A DNA stretch of 64,000 nt, from the NCBI GenBank assembly GCA_958296445.1, contig OY282565.1:3273570-3337569 (forward strand), written 5' to 3'. Within the stretch, counting starts at the first letter, position 1. Every line of letters starts with the position of its first letter. The notes beneath the pieces are model-generated. The model searched no databases. It saw only the letters and a program-made list of their open reading frames with translations, and was not told where the DNA came from. Source of the stretch: an uncultured Dehalococcoidia bacterium (GTDB lineage Bacteria; Chloroflexota; Dehalococcoidia; Lucifugimonadales; UBA3495). Of the stretch, positions 25,886 through 33,011 are shown one piece after another. The translations under genes and the position numbers were made by a program.

Positions 25886-26399
25886 GTCCCCCGGTTGCCG
25901 TACCGCAGGAATGTAGGGGCGCCCCTTGTGGGCGCCCTGCCCGGCCAGGACAACCCCCCGGCCAGGACAACCCCCCGGCCAGGGCAACCATGCGCCCAGG
26001 GCAACCACAAGGGTTGCCCCTACATTCCGGTATCGCCCGGTTGCCCCTGTCCCGCGATTGCCGTACCGCAGGATTGTAGGGGCGCCCCTTGTGGGCGCCC
26101 TGCCCCGTACCGCGTGGGCGCCCTGCCCCGTACCGCGTGGGCGCCCTACCCGGCCAAGCACCCCCCGGCCAGGGCAACCATACGGCCCAGGGCAACCACA
26201 AGGGTTGCCCCTACATTCCGGTATCACCCGGTTGCCCCTGTCCCGCGATTGCCGTACCGCAGGATTGTAGGGGCGCCCCTTGTGGGCGCCCTGCCCCGTA
26301 CCGCGTGGGCGCCCTGCCCCATACCGCCCCGGTAGCCAACCGGGACGGCAAGCGTTAGAATTATGCGGCAATGACGCTAGGCAACGCTAGGAGGAACCT
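25886..26399. repeat. large imperfect tandem/inverted repeat (GGGGCGCCCCTTGTGGGCGC)
   Basis: No gene is visible. At least two units of about 190 bases are present, each with a TAGGGGCGCCCCTTGTGGGC palindrome, GCCCTGCCCCGTACCGCGTG repeats and an inverted GGCAACCACAAGGGTTGCCC. All six frames are open by composition only. It lies between the MDR and FAH genes, which share the AGGAGGAACCT-type ribosome site. Confidence 0.8.
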
Positions 26400-27170
26400 A
26401 TGAGAATCGCCCGCTATGAGGCCCACGGACACATCCACTACGGCGTAATTGATGGCGACAACGTTACCGCGTTGAGCGCCAGCCCCTTCGAGGAACACAC
26501 CCTGACCGACCACGTTCACAAGCTGTCCGACGTCAAGCTGCTGGCCCCGGTGGTGCCGGGCAAAATCCTCGCTATGGGGCTGAACTACACCAGCCACATC
26601 GGCGACCGGCCCGCCCCCGAATACCCGATGATTTTCCACAAGACGCCCACCAGCGTCATCGGCCCCGACGACGCCATCGTCCGCCCCAAAGAGGTGCAGC
26701 GGTTCGACGCCGAGGGCGAGATGGTGGTGGTCATCAAGGACACCTGCCGCAACGTCACTAAGGAAGACGCCCTGAGCCACGTCCTCGGCTACACCTGCGG
26801 CAACGACGTTTCGGCCCGCGACTGGCAGCGCCGCGACCGCAACGAAAACAACTCCGACTGGTGGCGGGCCAAATCGGCCGACACCTTTTCGCCGATGGGC
26901 CCCTGGATTGAAACCGACGCCGACCCCCACAACCAGCACCTGCGAACCCGGGTCAACGGCAACGAAGAGCAGAACGAAACCACCGCCCACCTGATTTTCG
27001 ACGTGCCAACGATGATCGAGTTCATCACCCGCTACGTCACCCTCAACGCCGGCGACTGCATCTTCACCGGCACCCCCGGCACCACCCAGGATATGACCGA
27101 CGGCGCCATCTGCGAAATAGACATAAGCGGCATAGGAGTGCTGCGCAACCCAGTGAAGCTGGAGGGGTAG
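26400..27170 (+). CDS. fumarylacetoacetate hydrolase family protein
   Basis: 256 residues with AGGAGG before the ATG. FAH-domain motifs: MGLNYTSH, the metal ligands in DAEGEMVVVI (Glu) and YTCGNDVSARDWQ (Asp), SPMGPW, and IFTGTPGTT. These Mg-dependent enzymes hydrolyse or decarboxylate diketo acids in aromatic catabolism. Exact reaction unknown. The C-terminal EIDISGIGVLRNPV is typical. Confidence 0.92.
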   Translation: MRIARYEAHGHIHYGVIDGDNVTALSASPFEEHTLTDHVHKLSDVKLLAPVVPGKILAMGLNYTSHIGDRPAPEYPMIFHKTPTSVIGPDDAIVRPKEVQRFDAEGEMVVVIKDTCRNVTKEDALSHVLGYTCGNDVSARDWQRRDRNENNSDWWRAKSADTFSPMGPWIETDADPHNQHLRTRVNGNEEQNETTAHLIFDVPTMIEFITRYVTLNAGDCIFTGTPGTTQDMTDGAICEIDISGIGVLRNPVKLEG

Positions 27171-27248
27171 GGCAGGGGAATCACTCCAGACGGATACGGG
27201 CTGCTTGTTTCGGAAAGCGCCGACGGTTGTCGTTTAGGCGCGGGTTGA

Positions 27249-27277
27249 TTCACAAACGCTAACGAAGGTGCTACAAT
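27249..27277 (+). promoter_or_regulatory. promoter of the IS607-type element
   Basis: TTCACA (27249-27254), a 17-base spacer and TACAAT (27272-27277) lie 30 bases before the tnpA start codon. Confidence 0.55.
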
Positions 27278-27307
27278 GGGCGGAATATCCTGAAGTGGGG
27301 GCGCGGC

Positions 27308-27913
27308 GTGGTATACATACCGGGCCGGAAAGCGGCCGCCCAGCTTGGCCTGCACCAGAATACCTTGAGGCGATACGCAGATGAGGGCAGAATCCCGTCA
27401 ATCAAAACAGCGTCCGGGCAACGCCGGTACGATGTTGACGCCTACATCCGGGAATCAACCGACGCTACCCTTGTCTGCTACTGCCGGGTCAGTAGCTCCA
27501 AGCAGCGGGAAGACCTGCAACGCCAGGTTGAGTTTATGCGGGGGAGATACCCCGACGCCGACATCATCACCGACACCGGCGGCGGGCTTAACTGGCGTCG
27601 CAAGGGACTTGTCGCCTTACTGGAGCGACTTCACCGAGGAGATAAACTCCGCGTTGTGGTTGCCCACCGCGACCGGCTCGCCCGATTCGGATTCGAGCTT
27701 ATCCAATGGCTCGTTGAGCGCAACGGCGGGCAAATCGTGGTTCTCGGCAACCGAGAGTACAGCCCCGAACAGGAACTCACCGAGGATATTCTCGCCATCC
27801 TGCACACTTTCAGTTGCAGGCTGCACGGACTCCGCCGCTACAAAGACGCAATCAAGGCGGATTCGGGCCTATCCGACACTGGAACAACGCCGGATTCTAC
27901 GCCTATGGTTTGA
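27308..27913 (+). mobile_element. tnpA: IS607-family serine recombinase TnpA
   Basis: 201 residues from GTG 27308. An N-terminal MerR-like helix-turn-helix (about 8-50, AAAQLGLHQNTLRRYADEG) is followed by a serine resolvase domain (about 54-180). YCRVSSSKQ carries the nucleophile serine, and HRDRLARFGF the conserved arginines. IS607 TnpA cuts and rejoins DNA without target duplication. Its end overlaps tnpB by about 70-200 bases depending on the tnpB start. The full reading frame is intact, so the element may be active. Confidence 0.93.
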
Positions 27914-29030
27914 CGCCGCCCGCTGGTGCTACAACGAAACCATAGCCAGACTGAAGCGCACGGGCGAAGCCGCCAACTGGAAAAGAATCAAGACCGACAT
28001 CATCCACGCCGTCCCCGACCGGCTGAAAGCCGCGCCGTACCAGATTCGCAGCTTCGGGGTGCGCGACGCCTGCAAGGCGATGAGTGCCGTCAAGCGATTC
28101 AACCGGGAACTGGCCCAAGACAAAAAGCGCGGCCTGCGCCTTGGGGATGGTTGGGCCGAAGCGAACTTCCGTAGCCGGAAAGCCCCCCGGCAAGGCTGCT
28201 TTATCCCCGGCAGTGCCGTATCCGAACAGGGCGCATACCGCACGATTTTAGGAAAACTACGGCTGGCCGAACCTATCCCCGCCGCTCACGGCGACAGCCG
28301 CCTAACCCTGCACAACGGGCAATACCACTTGGCGGCGACCTATCCGGTGCAACGGCGCGTTACCGAGACCCAAGGGCGCGTCGTTGCGCTGGACCCGGGA
28401 ATCCGCAACTTCCTGACGTTCTTTTCGGAAACATCGGCAGGCCACATCGGGCAAGGCGACTTCGGGCGCATCCAACGCCTTTGCGCTCACCTGGACAATC
28501 TGCTATCCCGCGCCAAGCTGGAAAAGCTGCGGTTCCGCAAGCGCAACCTCTACGCCGCCGCCGACCGTATGCGCGTCCGCATCGGGAATCTGGTTGATGA
28601 GCTGCACCACCAAGCCGCCCGCTGGCTGGTGGACAACTTTGACCTGATTCTGATTCCGGCCTTTGAGACCTCGGATATGGCGCGGCGAGGGGCGCGAAAG
28701 CTACGCGCCAAATCCGTGCGTTCAATGCTCACCTTTGCCCATTTCCGCTTCAGGCAATTCTTGGCTTGGAAAGCGTGGCAGGCCGGAAAGCAGGTTCTGG
28801 TGGTCAACGAAGCCTATACCAGCAAGACGTGCAGCTGGAGCGGCGAAATCATCGCCAATCTGGGCGGGCGTCGCGTGATACGGGGCGCGGACGGCGTGGA
28901 GCTTGACCGGGATATAAATGGCGCCCGTGGGATATTCCTGCGGGCTTTGGGAGATATACCCTCTCTGCGTCGGCACTGGCAGGGATGCATCGGCGACAGC
29001 CGCCAACTGGCAACAGTCGGCGTTTGTTAG
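27714..29030 (+). mobile_element. tnpB: TnpB RNA-guided nuclease of the IS607-type element
   Basis: The conserved part begins near 27843 (TQSRRIRAYPTLEQ) and has the RuvC sites: Asp in VALDPGIRNF, Glu in IPAFETSDM, Asp in ELDRDINGARGI. TnpB is an RNA-guided DNA nuclease that helps its element persist. The usual CxxC...CxxC zinc finger is reduced to TCSWSGE, with one cysteine and no second pair. No ATG precedes the conserved region; TTG 27714 is the nearest start I found, so initiation may depend on the overlap with tnpA. Confidence 0.85.
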
Positions 29031-29293
29031 CGAATTAGTATCGGTTATGGCTAACACCGTCGGCGCTTAATCTCAGAAATAACATCAGGATATTCTATGA
29101 CGAAATATCTGATTTTGATGGTGGAAGGCGTGTTACTCCGCTTATGAAAAAAACCCTGAATGCAAGAGGCGGATTTCCCAAGATTGAACAATAGCTCTCC
29201 AAATCATTTCGGCGGCGCCCATAGCGGAACCCGAAATTTTCAGCATTGAGGCATACTACAGGAACCACTGGGCAACCGCGCTGTATCAGCCGC
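29031..29293 (+). ncRNA. possible omega RNA / right end of the IS607-type element
   Basis: About 260 bases without a gene after tnpB, with lower GC than its surroundings. In TnpB systems the guide (omega) RNA is made from the 3' part of tnpB and the right end, so it is expected here. I see no terminal repeat; IS607 elements lack obvious ones. Exact ends unknown. Confidence 0.35.
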
Positions 29294-30127
29294 CTACCCC
29301 AGCCCCACCCGCCGCAGCGTGCCGCCGTCCCCGGCCATCAGCCCCGCGATGCGCGGCCCTAGGGCGCGGAAGTCGTCGGTGGCCGCCGAAATCAGGCGGC
29401 CGGTCAGTCCGGCGGACTCGTCCGACGCCAGCCATACGGCCAGTTCGGCGCATTCGTCTATGGACGCGCCGCCGCCCGATGTTACCCGCAGGCCGGTTTC
29501 GTGGATGAAGGTTGCTCCGGCTTGGGCCGCGTCCTCGGTCATTTTGTCCCACATAGTGGTGTGAACCGAGCCGGGGCCGAGGGCGTTGACCGCTATGCCC
29601 TTGTCGGACAGCTCTTGGGCCAGCACCTCGGTCAGACGCACCACGGCAACCTTGCTGGAGCAGTAGGCCGACATATTACTCCAGGCGTTGGCCGCCCCCG
29701 CGCCCGACAGGTTGATGATTTTGCCGCCGCCCTGCCCCAGCATAACCGGAATGACGGCGCGGCAAACCAGAAAGGTGCCAGTGAGGTTGACCGTGATAGT
29801 GTCAACCCACTCGGCGATGCCGTTGTCCTGCAATGGCCCGATGGGGCCGGATATGCCGGCGTTGTTGACCAGCAGGTCAATGCGCCCGAACCGCTCCACC
29901 GCGGCCCCGGCCAGCCGCTCCGTATGGGCCGGGTCGGTGACGTCGGTAGGGACGGCGATGGCTTGGCCGCCCATTTCCGCTACGGCGGCGACGATCTGCT
30001 CCAGCTCCGGCTCGCTACGAGCCGCCAGCGCCAGCCGCGCCCCCTCGCGAGCGTAGGCCAGGGCAATGGCCCGCCCGATACCCCGCCCCGCGCCGGTTAT
30101 AACTGCGACCCGCCCATCCAGTTTCAT
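29294..30127 (-). CDS. short-chain dehydrogenase/reductase
   Basis: 277 residues. TGAGRGIGRA, NNAGISGP, a catalytic serine in NLSGAG and Tyr-x3-Lys in AYCSSKVAV make a classical SDR resembling 3-oxoacyl-ACP reductases. The C-terminus is extended by about 25 residues beyond the usual end. It stands alone on the minus strand next to the insertion element. Substrate unknown. Confidence 0.92.
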   Translation of the reverse strand: MKLDGRVAVITGAGRGIGRAIALAYAREGARLALAARSEPELEQIVAAVAEMGGQAIAVPTDVTDPAHTERLAGAAVERFGRIDLLVNNAGISGPIGPLQDNGIAEWVDTITVNLTGTFLVCRAVIPVMLGQGGGKIINLSGAGAANAWSNMSAYCSSKVAVVRLTEVLAQELSDKGIAVNALGPGSVHTTMWDKMTEDAAQAGATFIHETGLRVTSGGGASIDECAELAVWLASDESAGLTGRLISAATDDFRALGPRIAGLMAGDGGTLRRVGLG

Positions 30128-30285
30128 GCTGCACCCCCTTTGCCGAATGAATCAACTTGGCAATCGTCTCTAATACTGGCCTGTTCCGACAGCGAAAGCC
30201 TATGGATTCCCGCCTTCGCGGGAATGACGAAGCCTTGACGTCGGGACAGCCTATGCCATCGCCACGCCGGGGATGGCGTATGCCG

Positions 30286-31524
30286 TCACCGCCACGGGCA
30301 GGCCAGCCGCTGGCGCCGCCACTGCGGGGGCCAGACCACCGCCTTGCACCCCTGCCGCCATTGCACCAGCAGCGCCGGTTTCCCGATGGGGCGCCCGGTG
30401 TCGGCGTCTATGCGGAACCTGCCGTAGAACGTGGTAAAGTCCAGCGTGGCCGCCGCTTGCCGCAATTCGGCGTCGGCCAGACTGCCGCACTCCTCGGCGC
30501 AACGCTGTATCACCACGCCGACAGCGTAGGCTTGGGCCGCCGGATAGTCAATGACGGGATACCCGGCCCGGCCCCCGCCCATCCTGAGCTTGTCAAAGGA
30601 CGCCAGCACTTGGGCCACGCCGGGGCCGTAATCCACCGCATAACCCGCGTCCGGCTCCCACTGGCTGGGGCCGGTAAAGTTCGCGGCCAAACCGCCCAGC
30701 CGTTCCCGGAAAGCGTCCACCCCGGCGGCCACTACCGCCACCGCGCCAATGGGCGGGGCGGATTCGGCCAGCAGTTCCGCCAGCCTCAGGTCGTTCTGAA
30801 ACCGCCCGGCCACCACCAGCACATCGGGCGGCGATTCGCCTATGGCCCGGACGATTTCGCCAAATTCGTCATCCGACGTTTTCTGGATTCCCGCCTTCGC
30901 GGGAATGACGGGTATTTCGGGAATGACGGGTATTTCAGGAGTGGCGAGCGTTTCGGAAATGACGGGCACTTGCGGGTTGAACTGTAGCGACTGCGTTATG
31001 CGGAATCCCAACCCGGCGGCGGCCCGCTCTACCCCGGCGGCTATGTCCCGGGGAAAGGCGCCGGTTGCGGCCCGTACTATAACGACAGTGGCGGCGGCGG
31101 GGCAGGCTTCCCGCACCGCCGGGAGCAGCCCGGCCAAGTATTCGTCGGCGGGAGTAAGGATTCCCACAACCCACGGATTGCCCCGCTGGTAGACCGTCGG
31201 CGACGCGCCCCCTTGATTCCAAAGAAGCCTGCCGCGGGCCTGGGCCACCTCGGCGGCGGCGTTGGTCAGCACCGCGGAGTAGGGGCCAATCAGGATGTCC
31301 GCGCCGTCGGTGTCAATCAGCCGTTGGGTAATGGCGCGGGCGCGGGCGCGGCGGCTGCCATCGTCGCGCCAGACGATTTCAACGGGCGATTGGCGCCCGC
31401 CCGCCCGCAGCCCGCCGCAGCGGTTGACGTCGGCGGCCCAGACGCGCAACCCGGCCAGCGTTTGCGCCCCTTGCAGGCTGAACTGGCCGGTTAGCGAAAC
31501 CGGAATCCCGACTTTAATAGTCAA
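30286..31524 (-). CDS. periplasmic-binding-fold protein (branched-chain amino acid/amide type), no signal peptide
   Basis: 412 residues. KVGIPVSLTGQFSLQGAQTL and ILIGPYSAVLTNAAAEVAQ fit the Peripla_BP_6 family of ABC transporter receptors. The start is TTG 31524 and no signal peptide or lipobox is visible. No permease or ATPase gene lies nearby. It may therefore be a cytoplasmic sensor like AmiC, or its true 5' end is lost. About 25 residues near the middle (PEIPVIPEIPVIPAKAGIQK) come from an in-frame dispersed repeat. Confidence 0.75.
   Translation of the reverse strand: MTIKVGIPVSLTGQFSLQGAQTLAGLRVWAADVNRCGGLRAGGRQSPVEIVWRDDGSRRARARAITQRLIDTDGADILIGPYSAVLTNAAAEVAQARGRLLWNQGGASPTVYQRGNPWVVGILTPADEYLAGLLPAVREACPAAATVVIVRAATGAFPRDIAAGVERAAAGLGFRITQSLQFNPQVPVISETLATPEIPVIPEIPVIPAKAGIQKTSDDEFGEIVRAIGESPPDVLVVAGRFQNDLRLAELLAESAPPIGAVAVVAAGVDAFRERLGGLAANFTGPSQWEPDAGYAVDYGPGVAQVLASFDKLRMGGGRAGYPVIDYPAAQAYAVGVVIQRCAEECGSLADAELRQAAATLDFTTFYGRFRIDADTGRPIGKPALLVQWRQGCKAVVWPPQWRRQRLACPWR
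30883..30968. repeat. dispersed repeat inserted in frame within the binding-protein gene
   Basis: Contains ATTCCCGCCTTCGCGGGAAT followed by three GGAATGACGGG-type steps. The same element lies in spacers at about 21839, 30206, 32956 and 62369. Its length keeps the reading frame, adding a PEIPVIP-repeat linker to the protein. Confidence 0.75.
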
Positions 31525-31634
31525 CTCTTTAGCGCAAAGAGCGCGGAGATTAACGCAAAGGGCGCAGAGGATAAAATTCTACCGCAATGCTCTCTGCGTC
31601 CTCCGCGCGTTCTCTGCGCCCTCTGCGTTTAATG
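31525..31634. repeat. inverted repeat (CTCTGCGCCCTCTGCGTTTA family)
   Basis: AACGCAAAGGGCGCAGAGGA and its inverted partner CTCTGCGCCCTCTGCGTTTA enclose about 45 bases, so the spacer can fold as one hairpin. The same family lies at 43.77, 46.33, 49.17, 59.0 and 60.57 kb. Confidence 0.7.
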
Positions 31635-32816
31635 TCACACCCGCGAGCGGAAAAGGCCAAAGGAACTGGTGTAACCGTGCAGGAAGGTGGTTCCGCCCAC
31701 CGGGCCGATTTCGCCGTTGCAGAAAAAGCCGCCCAGCGGCACCGCCCCTAGCTTCTCGCGGAAAATGTCGGTATCGTGGTTGGGGCGGCCATAGAGATAC
31801 TGGCCCCGTCCCAAACAGGAAAAGAGCAGGGCGCCGGGAACCTCGTTTTCGCGGTTCTCGGTGGCGTAACGCTCCAGCACAAAGGTCAAGTCTTGCGCCG
31901 AAGTGTCGGCGTCGCGCAGGTGGAACTGCACCAGTTGCCCTTCCTTCAGCATTTCGCCGATGGCGAGGCTGCCGGTGCGCTGGTCCATTCCCACCACGTT
32001 GCGAATCAGGAAATCGCCCTGCGTCGGGTTGTCCAGCAGTTCGTCCATAACCACGCCGAGGAACAGGGAATGGCCCATCAACTGCCGGTCGCGCTCAGTC
32101 AGGGAGCGGTAAAGGTTTTGCAGCACCGCCATAGGCGGATGCCCGTCCAGTTCCGCCAGCACATTGCGGCGGCTGGATGTGATGCGCATAGCCTCTCCGA
32201 TGGGGCGGCAGCCTTGGGCCACCACGGTATCAACCATGATATTGCCGTGGAGCGCCAGCCCCACCGCGCCGACGTCGTGAACCTGCCCGTCGAGGAACAG
32301 GGCGTTGTCTCCGGGCCGCTGGGCGCCGCTGGCAAGGCCCCCGATTTTGGCGGAGCGGGGAAAGGCAAAGTCCAGCCCCATAATCAGGTTCTGCACCGGA
32401 AAAGAAAAGGGGTCGGCCAGCAGCACGAACTGCGGCTCCTGCGCCTCGGAAACGCCCAGCAATTCCTGCCAGGCGTTGGGGCCGGCGTCCAGGTCGGGCA
32501 GCCTTTCGCCCTCTAGGTGGAACGCCTCGATGTCCACGCCGGGCAGGACGGCGGCGGTCACCGACAGCGCAGGCCGCTGCTCCACCTCCATACCGGCGCC
32601 GATGATGCCGCCGCCGGAGCAGCCGAAAGTATGTTCCGCGCCCAGCAACTCGCCCAGCCGCGGCCCGACGCGGTCGTAGCCGGGCTGATAGTGGGGCGAC
32701 ACGAAGGCCACCGCCAACTGCGGCGGCTCGCCCAATTGCCCGCCAATGGAAGCGGCGCACTCGGCCAGGGCGCCGTCCAGGTCGGGTTGCTCAGATATGG
32801 CCGACGCCCATTTCAT
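31635..32816 (-). CDS. FIST domain sensory protein
   Basis: About 393 residues from ATG 32816, with GGAGG seven bases upstream; the longer frame has no support. FIST_N (VAFVSPHYQ, FGCSGGGIIG) and FIST_C (GMDQRTGSLAIGEMLKEGQLVQFHLRD and the final GGFFCNGEIGPVGG) are both present. FIST proteins are thought to bind small ligands, perhaps amino acids, and usually sit with signalling partners. Here it stands alone, with no kinase gene adjacent. Confidence 0.88.
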   Translation of the reverse strand: MKWASAISEQPDLDGALAECAASIGGQLGEPPQLAVAFVSPHYQPGYDRVGPRLGELLGAEHTFGCSGGGIIGAGMEVEQRPALSVTAAVLPGVDIEAFHLEGERLPDLDAGPNAWQELLGVSEAQEPQFVLLADPFSFPVQNLIMGLDFAFPRSAKIGGLASGAQRPGDNALFLDGQVHDVGAVGLALHGNIMVDTVVAQGCRPIGEAMRITSSRRNVLAELDGHPPMAVLQNLYRSLTERDRQLMGHSLFLGVVMDELLDNPTQGDFLIRNVVGMDQRTGSLAIGEMLKEGQLVQFHLRDADTSAQDLTFVLERYATENRENEVPGALLFSCLGRGQYLYGRPNHDTDIFREKLGAVPLGGFFCNGEIGPVGGTTFLHGYTSSFGLFRSRV

Positions 32817-33011
32817 CAGGCCACCTCCTAAAACAAATAACGGATGTTTAACGCCAGTATAGCACTCCACACCGGCTAGGGGGGTTGGCGCGGGCCTTTC
32901 CGTCATTCTCAACGGACGCCGGAAATCCCGCCATCGCCCCATCCACCGTCGCCTTACCCGTCATCCCCGCGAAAGCGGGAATCCAAACGCCACTATGCCC
33001 GGCAGGACAAT

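Noticed and set aside
25886..26371. Several long open frames on both strands (Pro/Arg/Gly-rich)
   Set aside because: They come from GC-rich tandem repeats without stops; products are low complexity and lack ribosome sites.
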